64,000 bases of DNA, from contig JANDJZ010001790.1 in assembly GCA_027943245.1 (NCBI GenBank), positions 62,001 through 126,000 of the forward strand, written 5' to 3'. A model generated the notes under the pieces. It did no database searches. It was not told the DNA's origin and saw only the letters and a list, made by a program, of their open reading frames with translations. Origin of the DNA: Acanthamoeba sp. SK_2022b (lineage: Eukaryota > Discosea > Longamoebia > Acanthamoebidae). Shown here piece by piece: positions 1 through 9,931 of this stretch. Both the position numbers and the translations under genes were made by a program. Numbering within the stretch: position 1 is the first letter of the stretch; each line of letters begins with the position of its first letter.

Positions 1-26
1 GTGAAGTGTTGGAAAACAACGCCTGA
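1..26 (+). CDS. zipA: C-terminal end of ZipA (partial)
   Basis: Only the last few codons of a reading frame that ends at TGA 24-26 are inside the window; they read REVLENNA. An intrinsic terminator follows and then ligA. In enteric bacteria the gene directly upstream of ligA is zipA, which encodes the membrane-anchored FtsZ-binding cell-division protein. The call rests on synteny plus the open frame, because eight residues cannot identify a protein by themselves. Confidence 0.55.
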
Positions 27-63
27 CCGGGTTGCCGCGCGCACTGAACATCCGTAACAACAA

Positions 64-88
64 AGCCCCCGCTAGCCGGGGGTTTTTT
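64..88 (+). terminator. Intrinsic terminator between zipA and ligA
   Basis: A GC-rich stem (GCCCCCG paired with CCGGGGG-like bases around a short CTAGC loop) is followed by six T residues at 83-88. It separates the upstream gene from ligA. Confidence 0.85.
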
Positions 89-102
89 ATCTTTGATGGT
101 GA

Positions 103-2126
<2,024 letters not shown>

Positions 2127-2127
<1 letters not shown>

Positions 2128-2342
2128 TGGAAAAGGAAAACCTGCTGGAGATCGCCAATACCGTGATGCCGTTCGGCAAGTACCAGGGGCGGGTGCTGAT
2201 CGACCTGCCCGAAGAGTACCTGCTGTGGTTCGCCCGCAAGGGCGAATTCCCCAAAGGCAAGCTCGGCATGCTGATGGAGATGACGCTGGCGATTAAAATC
2301 GAAGGGCTTGACCACCTGGTCAAGCCGCTGAAGAAAAGCTGA
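2127..2342 (+). CDS. ypeB: DUF3820 family protein YpeB
   Basis: A 71-residue protein of the DUF3820 family, whose molecular role is not settled. It has the family pattern MPFGKYQG near residue 16 and the conserved LPEEYLLWFARKGEFP stretch. There is no signal peptide or membrane segment, so it is probably cytoplasmic. Its ATG overlaps the ligA stop by one base, so it is in the same transcript, as in E. coli. A strong terminator follows. Confidence 0.92.
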
Positions 2343-2345
2343 ACT

Positions 2346-2370
2346 GACGGGCCTCGGCCCGTCTTTTTTT
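2346..2370 (+). terminator. Terminator after ypeB
   Basis: A perfect GACGGGCC/GGCCCGTC stem with a tiny loop is followed by seven T residues at 2364-2370. The T run touches the stop codon of the convergent yfeH gene. Confidence 0.9.
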
Positions 2371-3367
2371 ACCCGCGCGATGCCTGCGCGTTGGCGTTGG
2401 GCACCGCCTGTTGCGCCCGCTGCTTGCGCTGATACCTTTTCGCCAGCACCGCACAGGTCATCAGCTGCACCTGATGGAACACCATCAGCGGCAGCACCAT
2501 GATCCCCACCGTCGCCGCCGGGAACAGGATATTGGCCATCGGAATGCCGTTCGCCAGGCTTTTCTTCGAACCGCAGAACACGATGGTGATCTCGTCCGCC
2601 TTGCTGAACCCGAGCCAGCGCGCCATGTAGGTGTTCACCACCAGCACGATCGCCAGCAGCACGATGCTGCCGCCGACGATAAACGCCAGCGAACCGATCC
2701 CCACCTGATGCCAGATGCCGTGCGTGACCGCCTCGCTGAAGGCGGCGTACACCACCAGCAGAATCGAGGTCTGGTCGGTTTTGCCGATCAGCGGGCGATG
2801 GCGCTCGATCCAGCCGCCGATCAGCGGCCGCAGCAGGTGGCCGGCGACGAACGGCACCAGCAGCTGCAGCACGATCGAGCCCACCTGCCGCAGGCTGCCG
2901 GTATCGCCGTGCACGTTCATCAGCAGGCCGACCAACAGCGGCGATACGAAGATCCCCAGCAGGCTGGAGGCGGAGGCGCTGCACACCGCCGCCGCCACGT
3001 TACCGCCCGCCAGCGAGGTGAAGGCGATGGCCGACTGCACGGTGGCGGGCAGGATGCACAGGTAGATGAAACCGGCGTACAGCTCGGGGCTGACGTCGAT
3101 CGGCGCCCACCAGGCGAACAGCATCCCCAGCGCCGGAAAAATGATGAAGGTGCTGAACATCACCCACAGATGCAGCCGCCAGTTATTGCTGCCGGCCAGG
3201 ATGGCCTCGCGCGACAGCTTGGCGCCGTGCATGAAGAACAGCAGGGCGATGGCGGCGATGGTCAGGGCGTTGAGCCAGCCGACGAACTCGCCGCGCGCCG
3301 GCAGGAAAGAAGCCAGCAGCACGGTGGCGATCAGCGTCAGGGTAAAACGATCGGGCAGGAATCTCAT
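2369..3367 (-). CDS. yfeH: Bile acid:sodium symporter family transporter YfeH
   Basis: A 332-residue inner-membrane protein of the BASS/SBF-like family, the same length as E. coli YfeH. About nine to ten hydrophobic helices run from the N-terminal FTLTLIATVLLASFLP segment to the C-terminal PLMVFHQVQLMTCAVLA segment. The central charged motif GSKKSLANGIPMANI is typical of this family. Substrate is unknown; E. coli YfeH is annotated only as a putative solute symporter. It is divergent from a LysR gene (yfeR) across a 96-base AT-rich gap, and convergent with ypeB, exactly as in E. coli. Confidence 0.9.
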   Translation of the reverse strand: MRFLPDRFTLTLIATVLLASFLPARGEFVGWLNALTIAAIALLFFMHGAKLSREAILAGSNNWRLHLWVMFSTFIIFPALGMLFAWWAPIDVSPELYAGFIYLCILPATVQSAIAFTSLAGGNVAAAVCSASASSLLGIFVSPLLVGLLMNVHGDTGSLRQVGSIVLQLLVPFVAGHLLRPLIGGWIERHRPLIGKTDQTSILLVVYAAFSEAVTHGIWHQVGIGSLAFIVGGSIVLLAIVLVVNTYMARWLGFSKADEITIVFCGSKKSLANGIPMANILFPAATVGIMVLPLMVFHQVQLMTCAVLAKRYQRKQRAQQAVPNANAQASRG

Positions 3368-3417
3368 GGCGATGCGCTCGGGTAGAAAATCGATGGGGCT
3401 ATTCTCCCGCGTGGGTA

Positions 3418-3445
3418 TATAATAATTAAATTGATTTATTTAATT
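3418..3445. promoter_or_regulatory. Divergent yfeH/yfeR promoter region with inverted repeat
   Basis: A consensus -10 TATAAT lies at 3418-3423 reading toward yfeR. Next to it are 8-base inverted arms, AATTAAAT at 3424-3431 and ATTTAATT at 3438-3445, with a 6-base spacer. The position between a LysR gene and its divergent target fits a LysR operator; this is inference. Confidence 0.5.
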
Positions 3446-3463
3446 CATCTATGAATAAAACAC

Positions 3464-4384
3464 ATGAATTACTCACTCAAACAGCTGCGGGTGTTCGTCG
3501 CTGTCGCCCGCCACGGCAGCTTCAGCCGCGCCGGTGAGGCGATCGGCCTGACGCAATCGGCGGTCAGCCACAGCGTGAAAGAGCTGGAGGCGGAGGTCGG
3601 CGTGCGCCTGCTGGATCGCACCACGCGTGAAGTGGTGTTGACCGACGCCGGCCTGCGGCTGGCCAACCGGGTCGAACGGCTGCTGGACGAACTGCAGGCC
3701 GCGTTGCTGGATGCGCGCAGCTTTGGCGTACAGCGCAGCGGCACGGTGCGGGTGGCGACCAGCCAGACCATTTCCGCCCATCTGATGCCGCAGTGCATCG
3801 CCGCCGGCGAGCGCCAATACCCGGAGATCCGCATCATGCTGCGCGATCAGGCGCAGCAGCAGGTGCTGCACAGCGTGCGCAATGCCGAGGTGGATTTCGG
3901 CATCGTGGTCGATCCGGTGCAGGCGGTGGATTTGGAGTGCGAAGCGGTGCTGCATGAACCGTTCCTGCTGCTGTGCCGCGACGATCACCCGTTTGCTGCG
4001 CGTCAAGAGGTGCGTTGGTCGGCGTTAAACGGCTGCCGCCTGGTGTTGCAGGATTACGCGTCGGGCAGCCGGCCGTTGATCGACAGCGCGCTGAGGCAGC
4101 AGGGCGTCGAGGCGCAGGTGGTGCAGGAAATCGGTCATCCGGCTACGCTGTTCCCGATGGTGGCGGAAGGGATTGGCATCAGTATCTTCCCGGCGTTGGC
4201 GCTGCCGCTGCCGGAAGGGGGGCGGCTCCGGGTACGGCGGCTGGTGCCGGAGATCAATCGCGCGTTGATGCTGGTGCGGCGCAAGAACCGCTCGCTGACG
4301 CCAGCGGCGGAGGCCATCTGGCAGGTGGCGCGTCAGCAGGCGGCGCTGCTGCACCAGCGCCGGCAGGAAAACGCCGAATATTGA
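3464..4384 (+). CDS. yfeR: LysR-family transcriptional regulator YfeR
   Basis: A 306-residue LysR-type regulator. Residues 1-60 form the winged helix-turn-helix ([20 protein letters not shown], then [16 protein letters not shown]), and the rest is a periplasmic-binding-like effector domain. The gene is divergent from yfeH, as yfeR is in E. coli, and probably controls yfeH and itself. In Salmonella YfeR has been linked to osmolarity response; whether that holds here is unknown. The start ATG lies 18 bases after the inverted repeat. Confidence 0.88.
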   Translation: MNYSLKQLRVFVAVARHGSFSRAGEAIGLTQSAVSHSVKELEAEVGVRLLDRTTREVVLTDAGLRLANRVERLLDELQAALLDARSFGVQRSGTVRVATSQTISAHLMPQCIAAGERQYPEIRIMLRDQAQQQVLHSVRNAEVDFGIVVDPVQAVDLECEAVLHEPFLLLCRDDHPFAARQEVRWSALNGCRLVLQDYASGSRPLIDSALRQQGVEAQVVQEIGHPATLFPMVAEGIGISIFPALALPLPEGGRLRVRRLVPEINRALMLVRRKNRSLTPAAEAIWQVARQQAALLHQRRQENAEY

Positions 4385-4385
4385 T

Positions 4386-4853
4386 TCAGATATAGACGTC
4401 CACCGCGTTGAGCGGCGTCGGGCGGTTTACGCCGTCGCCGGATTGCGCCGCGGCTTTTTCCATTTGCTCCTGTTGCTGCTTTTCCATTTCTTCTTTCTGG
4501 ATGCGCGCGATCTCGGCCTGCAACATCTTGATCTGTGCTTCAATCAGCTGCTTTTGCTTCTCGATCTCTTTGGGATCGGCGCTGGAGTCCTTCAGCTCCA
4601 CCAGCTTTTGCTGCAGAGCCTGAATCTGCCGGTTCAGCGCCTTGATGCGTGCCGAGGCGCGGCTTTCGTTGAGATTTTCCGGTTCGTCATTGCCGCTGGC
4701 GCCTTCGCTTTTCTTCGCCTTGCCGCCTTCCGGCTGGTTGTTGACCGGTTTGGCCATCAGCAATTCGCCCTGATGGCCCGGCGCGCTGAAGACGTGGCTG
4801 ACGCCGGGAACGGTATTTTTGATCGGTACGATCATGGTGATGGTGGTCGACAT
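4386..4853 (-). CDS. FlxA-like coiled-coil protein
   Basis: A 155-residue protein. A poorly ordered N-terminal part (about 1-65) is followed by a long heptad-rich coiled coil from about residue 66 to 130 (ALNRQIQALQQKLVELKDSS and following). This matches the FlxA-like family. FlxA in E. coli is controlled by the flagellar sigma factor, but no function is established. A good ribosome site (GGGAGAG) lies six bases before the ATG. It is convergent with yfeR with one base between the stops. No sigma-28 promoter could be identified with confidence. Confidence 0.75.
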   Translation of the reverse strand: MSTTITMIVPIKNTVPGVSHVFSAPGHQGELLMAKPVNNQPEGGKAKKSEGASGNDEPENLNESRASARIKALNRQIQALQQKLVELKDSSADPKEIEKQKQLIEAQIKMLQAEIARIQKEEMEKQQQEQMEKAAAQSGDGVNRPTPLNAVDVYI

Positions 4854-4905
4854 GGGTGCTCTCCCTGAGTCTGGCTATCGCTGTTCAGGGTATCGGCAGC
4901 GGCGA

Positions 4906-5454
4906 TTAAATCTTTACCTGCCGCAGGTGCGGCCAGCGCTGCAGCCAGCCTTTGTTGAGCACGCGCTGGGCATAGGCCGCGCGATCGCCGTTTTTCACGT
5001 TGAAGGTGATGGTGTCGTCGAACAGCGCCGTGAGCCCGAAGGGGGCCACCAGCGTGATGCTGTCGTCGGCGTTCAGGCGCGCGCCGATCGCCGTTTCCAC
5101 TTCGGTCCAAAAGCTGATGGCCTCTTCGCTGTCGCGGTAAGGCGCCCGCCCGCCGCGCAGGTGCATGCGCGCCTGATTCTTGACCGACCAAGGCCGCGGC
5201 AGCCATTGGTGCAGGCGCGTCTCCAGCATGCGATCGCGTTCGGCGTCCGCACGCTCCGCATCGAAGTGGATCACGTCGATATCGTTGAGCGGCGTGGCGT
5301 CCACATAGCCGTGGCGCCGATCCCACACCAGATTGCGTACGAAGCCGGCGCCGAGGCACCAGTCATTCAGGCCGAGCCGGCGCGCGGTGCGCAGGGCGGC
5401 CATGCGAGCGTCATCTTGTTGCAGCCAGTCGATAATTTGCCGTTGCGGATCCAT
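4906..5454 (-). CDS. Nucleotidyltransferase-like protein (DUF925 / NTP_transf_6)
   Basis: A protein of about 182 residues with a minimal nucleotidyltransferase core. The glycine-containing start is CLGAGFVRN near residue 34 and the acidic motif NDIDVIHFD is near residue 57, followed by conserved WSVKNQARMH. This arrangement is typical of the DUF925/NTP_transf_6 family, whose substrate is unknown. The start is ambiguous: a GTG at 5457 is one codon upstream, but the AGGAGG box is only one base from it and four bases from the ATG at 5454, so the ATG is preferred. Confidence 0.85.
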   Translation of the reverse strand: MDPQRQIIDWLQQDDARMAALRTARRLGLNDWCLGAGFVRNLVWDRRHGYVDATPLNDIDVIHFDAERADAERDRMLETRLHQWLPRPWSVKNQARMHLRGGRAPYRDSEEAISFWTEVETAIGARLNADDSITLVAPFGLTALFDDTITFNVKNGDRAAYAQRVLNKGWLQRWPHLRQVKI

Positions 5455-5613
5455 CACCCCTCCTTTTTTCGCGGCTACTGTAACCCGAAGCGGCGGCGGG
5501 TGAAATGGGGGAAAGCGCGACGGCGGCGATCGCGTGCGAAATAATTTTCTTTTCCCACTGACTACACTTGGTGCAGGGCTGTTATCTCGTCACTCGGGGC
5601 AAGGGAGGGGGCT

Positions 5614-6999
5614 ATGTATCAGGCAACGGTGGGCCAACGCGGCTATCGCTTTGGCGATCTGCGTCAGCTGATGGCGAAGGCTTCGCCGGCGCGTTCCGGC
5701 GATTATCTGGCGGAGGTGGCGGCGCAAAGCGCCGAAGAGCGTATGGCGGCGCGCATTGCGCTGGCGGACTTGCCGCTCAAGGCGTTCCTGCAGCAGGCGC
5801 TGGTGCCGTACGAAGAGGACGAGGTGACGCGCCTGATTATCGACGGCCACGATGCCGCCGCCTTTGAGCCCATCTCGCACCTCACGGTCGGTGATTTTCG
5901 CGATTGGTTGCTGAGCGAGCAGGCGGACAGCGCCATGCTGGCGCAGGTGGCGGCCGGTATCACGCCGGAGATGGCGGCGGCGGTGAGCAAGCTCATGCGC
6001 AATCAGGATCTGATCTTGGTGGCGAAGAAGTGCCGGGTGGTGACGCGCTTTCGCAATACGATCGGCCTGCCGGGCCACCTCAGCGTGCGGCTGCAGCCCA
6101 ATCACCCGACCGACAGCCTGCAGGGCATCGCCGCCAGCATGCTGGACGGCCTGTTGTACGGCAGCGGCGATGCGGTGGTCGGCATCAATCCGGCCAGCGA
6201 CAGCCTGCCGCTGCTGGAAAAGCTCAACTACATGCTGGACGACGTGATCCAGCGCTTCGCCATTCCCACCCAATCCTGCGTGCTGACCCACGTGACCAAC
6301 ACGCTGCGGCTGATAGAGCGCGGCGCGCCGGTGGATCTGGTGTTTCAGTCGATCGCCGGTACCGAAGCGGCCAATCGCGGCTTCGGCATCAGTTTGGCGC
6401 TGCTGGCGGAAGCGCAGCAGGCGGCGCTGAGCCTCAGGCGCGGCACACTGGGCGACAACGTGATGTATTTCGAAACCGGGCAGGGCAGCTGCCTGTCGGC
6501 CAACGCCCATCACGGCGTCGATCAGCAAACTTGCGAGGCGCGCGCCTATGCGGTGGCGCGCCATTTCTCGCCGCTGCTGATCAACACCGTGGTAGGGTTT
6601 ATCGGCCCCGAATACCTGTATGACGGCAAGCAAATTATCCGCGCCGGGCTGGAGGACCACTTCTGCGGCAAGCTGCTCGGCCTGCCGCTGGGCTGCGACG
6701 TCTGCTACACCAACCATGCCGAAGCCGATCAGGACGACATGGACACGCTGCTGACGCTGTTGGCCGCCGCCGGGTTAACGTTCCTGATCGGCGTGCCGGG
6801 CGCGGACGACATCATGCTCAACTACCAAAGCACATCGTTCCATGACGCGCTCTATATCCGCGAACTGCTGGGGCTGAAGCACGCGCCGGAGTTCGCCGCC
6901 TGGCTGGCGGCGATGAACATTACCGACGAACGCGGACGGCTGCGCGACGCCGCCGCCAATCATCCGCTGTTGCTGGCGCTGCAGGGAGAACGCACATGA
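5614..6999 (+). CDS. eutB: Ethanolamine ammonia-lyase large subunit EutB
   Basis: The adenosylcobalamin-dependent enzyme that splits ethanolamine to acetaldehyde and ammonia; EutB carries the active site in a TIM barrel. It has 461 residues (E. coli 453). Recognisable family motifs are RLQPNHPTDSLQ, GDAVVGINP, IPTQSCVLTHVT, VGFIGPEYLYDGKQIIRAGL and GCDVCYTNHAEADQ. A strong AAGGGAGGGGG ribosome site precedes the ATG. It is followed by eutC with a 4-base overlap. No permease, reactivase (eutA) or microcompartment genes are in the window. Confidence 0.97.
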   Translation: MYQATVGQRGYRFGDLRQLMAKASPARSGDYLAEVAAQSAEERMAARIALADLPLKAFLQQALVPYEEDEVTRLIIDGHDAAAFEPISHLTVGDFRDWLLSEQADSAMLAQVAAGITPEMAAAVSKLMRNQDLILVAKKCRVVTRFRNTIGLPGHLSVRLQPNHPTDSLQGIAASMLDGLLYGSGDAVVGINPASDSLPLLEKLNYMLDDVIQRFAIPTQSCVLTHVTNTLRLIERGAPVDLVFQSIAGTEAANRGFGISLALLAEAQQAALSLRRGTLGDNVMYFETGQGSCLSANAHHGVDQQTCEARAYAVARHFSPLLINTVVGFIGPEYLYDGKQIIRAGLEDHFCGKLLGLPLGCDVCYTNHAEADQDDMDTLLTLLAAAGLTFLIGVPGADDIMLNYQSTSFHDALYIRELLGLKHAPEFAAWLAAMNITDERGRLRDAAANHPLLLALQGERT

Positions 7000-7787
7000 G
7001 CAAACCGGTTCACGCCAACAGCTGGGACGCGCTGCGCGCCTTTACCGATGCGCGCATCGCGCTGGGGCGCACCGGCGCCAGCCTGCCGACCGATGAGCTG
7101 CTGCGCTTCGGGCTGGCCCATGCCCAGGCGCGCGACGCGGTGCATCAACCTTTCGACAGCGAACGGCTGGCGGCGGATCTGCACGATGCCGGTTGGCCCA
7201 CGCTGGCGGTGCACAGCCAGGCCGCCGATCGCGCCGCCTATCTGCGCCGACCGGATCTGGGGCGGCGGTTGGCGTCGGACAGCCGCAGCCTGTTGCTCGG
7301 TTCGCCATCGCGCCGCGTCGATCTGCTGCTGATAGTGGCGGACGGCCTCTCCTCCAAGGCGGTGCACCGCCAGGCGCTGCCGCTGCTGCAGGCGCTGCGG
7401 CCCTATCTCGATTCGCTGGGGCTGGCCGTTGCGCCGGTGGTGCTGGCGCATCAGGCGCGGGTGGCGCTGGGGGATGAGATCGGCGAATGCCTGCAGGCCC
7501 GGGCGGTGGCGGTTCTGATCGGCGAACGGCCGGGGCTGTCGTCGCCGGACAGCCTGGGCGTCTATTTGACCTGGGGGCCGAACGCGCGCAGAACGGACGC
7601 CGAGCGCAACTGTATCTCCAATGTGCGGCCCGAGGGGTTGGATTATCCGCAGGCGGCGTTCCGCCTGGCCTGGCTGCTGGAGCAGGCGTTCCTGCGGCGG
7701 CTGAGCGGCATCGAGCTGAAGGACGAGAGCGACAACCCGGCTTTGCACGGCCGGGTGACGCCGCTTTACCCCCAGCTGGGCGGTTGA
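6996..7787 (+). CDS. eutC: Ethanolamine ammonia-lyase small subunit EutC
   Basis: The small subunit that binds the cobalamin cofactor together with EutB. It has 263 residues, shorter than E. coli EutC (295), with the difference in the N-terminal extension. Conserved blocks include FGLAHAQARDAVH near residue 38, SRRVDLLLIVADGLSS near residue 105, and LIGERPGLSSPDSLG near residue 171. The ATG overlaps the eutB stop (ATGA), giving translational coupling and the 1:1 ratio needed for the complex. Its 3' end overlaps the convergent LysR gene by 22 bases. Confidence 0.95.
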   Translation: MSKPVHANSWDALRAFTDARIALGRTGASLPTDELLRFGLAHAQARDAVHQPFDSERLAADLHDAGWPTLAVHSQAADRAAYLRRPDLGRRLASDSRSLLLGSPSRRVDLLLIVADGLSSKAVHRQALPLLQALRPYLDSLGLAVAPVVLAHQARVALGDEIGECLQARAVAVLIGERPGLSSPDSLGVYLTWGPNARRTDAERNCISNVRPEGLDYPQAAFRLAWLLEQAFLRRLSGIELKDESDNPALHGRVTPLYPQLGG

Positions 7788-8668
7788 CCGATGGTTTGCT
7801 GCAGCAGGGCGGTGAAGGCCGCCAGCCGGGCGGACACCTTCGCCATCGGGCGCAGCAGATAGATGCCTTGCTGCTCATGGCGCGGATCTTCCAGCATTTG
7901 CACCAGCTGCCCGTGCTGCACGTCCGGCCCCACCACCCAGTTGGGCAGGAAGGCGATGCCGAGCCCGAGCAGCGCGGCCTGGCGCTGCGCGGTGAAGTCG
8001 TCGCAGCGCAGCGCCATGGTGCAGCGGCTCATCAGCGCCGCGTCGAGGATCTGCGCCCAGCAGGCCGGCTGCTGCTTGTGGTAGCGGGCGATCAGCCGAT
8101 GCTGCGGCAGCGCCTCCAGATCGGCCGGCAGGCCATAGCGGGCGACGTAGGCGGGGCTGGCGCACATCACCCAGCGTTGGGTGGCGATGCGGCTGGCATA
8201 CAGCGCGCTGTCCTTCTGTTCGCCGATGCGGATGGCGGCGTCGAGCCGTTCCTGCGTCGGATCGGTCAGACGTTCGGTCAGATCGAGGTCGACCGACAGC
8301 TGCGGGTAGCGTTCCGCCAGCGTCGGCAGCAGCGGCAGCACATAGGTTTTGCCGAAGGTCGGCAGGCAGCTGATGCGCAGCGTGCCCTGCGGCGTTTCGT
8401 TCAGCGCGCTCAGCTCGGCGCGAAGGCCGGTAATGTCCGTCATCAGCGCGGTGGCGCGCGTCAGCAGCAGCTCGCCGGCGTCGGTCAGCAGCAGGCCGCG
8501 GGTGGAGCGCACGAACAGCGCGGCGCCGAGCGCGCTTTCCAGGGCATCGATGTGGCGCACCAGCGAGGAGGGCACCATGCCCAGCCGGCGCGCGGCGGCG
8601 GAAAAGCTGCCCAGGCGGGCCACGTCGAGAAAAATTGGCAGATGTTCTACATAGCGGGCGTCATTCAT
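7766..8668 (-). CDS. LysR-family transcriptional regulator
   Basis: A LysR-type regulator of 300 residues when started at the ATG at 8668. That start places the helix-turn-helix (VARLGSFSAAARRLGMVPSS, then LVRHIDALESALGAALF) at the usual distance from the N terminus; an in-frame upstream start at 8821 would add 51 unlikely residues. It sits between eutBC (convergent) and budAB (divergent), so it could regulate either. Its sequence does not look like the BudR/BenM-type regulators usually beside bud genes, so I give no symbol. No ribosome site is visible, and an 8-base inverted repeat abuts the start codon. Confidence 0.85.
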   Translation of the reverse strand: MNDARYVEHLPIFLDVARLGSFSAAARRLGMVPSSLVRHIDALESALGAALFVRSTRGLLLTDAGELLLTRATALMTDITGLRAELSALNETPQGTLRISCLPTFGKTYVLPLLPTLAERYPQLSVDLDLTERLTDPTQERLDAAIRIGEQKDSALYASRIATQRWVMCASPAYVARYGLPADLEALPQHRLIARYHKQQPACWAQILDAALMSRCTMALRCDDFTAQRQAALLGLGIAFLPNWVVGPDVQHGQLVQMLEDPRHEQQGIYLLRPMAKVSARLAAFTALLQQTIGQPPSWG

Positions 8669-8687
8669 TTTTGCATTATATGCAAAA
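8669..8687. promoter_or_regulatory. Inverted repeat abutting the LysR start codon
   Basis: TTTTGCAT (8669-8676) and ATGCAAAA (8680-8687) are perfect 8-base arms around a 3-base spacer, immediately 5' of the LysR ATG. It could be an operator for autoregulation. It also leaves no room for a Shine-Dalgarno sequence, so the mRNA may be leaderless or poorly translated. Confidence 0.45.
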
Positions 8688-9119
8688 GCGTTTCTTATGA
8701 ATACCCGCTTCTCTGCCGACGGCGCGGCGGCTACTCTGGCTGCGGGTTGACGACGGGCTTCAAGGCCGTCCCATCCCGGCCGTATAGAGAGAAAACGTAT
8801 AAACCTCGCGGCGCTTAGCACTAAATAGCAGATGTTTTTCCCAGGCTGCGCGAGCCGCCTGCGGAGTTGATTGTCGCTCCAACACCAGATTAACCGTTCA
8901 ATTTGATAACCGGTTCAGTCTCAATGATTAGTAAGCCTTTACTTTATCTCATTCTGATCTGATACCTGGTTATCGGCCGGCCAGCCGTGCCGGTTTTTTT
9001 GTCGCCTTAGGCTGAATCGTTCCAACTGATGAACGCGCCTTGGGGGACATCTTGGCTTACCGTCGGTGGGCCTTTTGAACGCGCGGAACCGCGATCCCGC
9101 GCTGGTGGAGGAGTCAGTC
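8688..9119. other. Long intergenic region upstream of budA
   Basis: No convincing protein gene is visible in these 430 bases. It holds the regulatory DNA between the LysR gene and budA, including an orphan terminator-like hairpin at 8977-9000 and a TTGATA box at 8917-8922 that could be part of a promoter. Confidence 0.6.
8977..9000 (+). terminator. Orphan terminator-like hairpin in the budA leader
   Basis: A CCGGC/GCCGG stem with a 7-base loop is followed by seven T residues at 8994-9000. No gene on this strand ends upstream, so it is either a leader attenuator for budA or the end of an unannotated small RNA. The budA start is 120 bases further on. Confidence 0.6.
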
Positions 9120-9899
9120 ATGAACGAAAAACACGGGTGTTCCTGTGCGCGCCATTTGGCGCAGGGTTTTGCCAGGCAGTCGATCAACGCCGGGGAGGGC
9201 GAAATCTATCAAATCTCGCTGATGAGCGCGCTCATCGACGGGGTTTACGAGGGGGAGACCACCATTGCCGAGCTGCTCAAGCACGGCGATTTCGGCCTTG
9301 GCACCTTCAATCACCTGGACGGCGAACTGATCGCCTTCGATCAGGAAATACACCAGCTGCGCGCCGACGGCAGCGCCCGGCCGGCCGGCCTGCAACAGAA
9401 AACCCCCTTCGCCGTCGTCACCTTTTTCCAGCCCAGCGTCAGCCAGCAATTCGACCGGCCAATCACCAAGGCGCAGCTGCACCAGTGCATCGACGAGCAG
9501 GTCGCCTCGCCGAACCTGTTTTGCGCGGTGCGGGTCGACGGCGAGTTCAGCCACGTGGAAACCCGTACCGTGCCGCGCCAGGAGCGGCCCTACCGCCCGA
9601 TGCTGGAGGCGATAGAAGAGCAGCCGACCTTCTCGTTCCATCAGCGGCGCGGCACGCTGGTCGGCTTCCGTTCGCCGGATTACATGCAGGGCATCGGCGT
9701 GGCCGGCTATCACGAACACTTCGTTACCGACGACCGCAGCGGCGGCGGCCACGTGCTGGACTACCAGCTCGATCATGGCCGTCTGCAGTTCGGCGTCATC
9801 ACGCGTCTCAATCTTCAGTTACCGCATGATGCGGATTTCTTGCGCGCCAACCTCTGCCCAGAGGATTTGGATCGCGCGATTCGTTCCGCCGAGGGCTAA
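9120..9899 (+). CDS. budA: Acetolactate decarboxylase BudA
   Basis: Converts alpha-acetolactate to acetoin in the 2,3-butanediol pathway, in the cytoplasm. It has 259 residues, the usual size. The metal-binding region GYHEHFV and [10 protein letters not shown] (about residues 196-225) and the conserved FQPSVSQQF and [12 protein letters not shown] blocks are present. The start at 9120 is chosen because GGTGGAGGAG lies just before it; an in-frame upstream start at 9066 would add 18 residues without a ribosome site. It is 32 bases upstream of budB, the order usual in Serratia and Klebsiella. A budC acetoin reductase gene is not in the window. Confidence 0.95.
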   Translation: MNEKHGCSCARHLAQGFARQSINAGEGEIYQISLMSALIDGVYEGETTIAELLKHGDFGLGTFNHLDGELIAFDQEIHQLRADGSARPAGLQQKTPFAVVTFFQPSVSQQFDRPITKAQLHQCIDEQVASPNLFCAVRVDGEFSHVETRTVPRQERPYRPMLEAIEEQPTFSFHQRRGTLVGFRSPDYMQGIGVAGYHEHFVTDDRSGGGHVLDYQLDHGRLQFGVITRLNLQLPHDADFLRANLCPEDLDRAIRSAEG

Positions 9900-9931
9900 C
9901 CCCGGCGATCGTTTTCTTAGGAGGTGGAACC

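Noticed and set aside
2411..3385. 324-codon plus-strand frame opposite yfeH
   Set aside because: Composition dominated by Gln, Arg and His, typical of an antisense shadow of a membrane protein gene.
8939..9187. 82-codon minus-strand frame over the budA leader
   Set aside because: It overlaps the start of budA and a terminator hairpin; no ribosome site.
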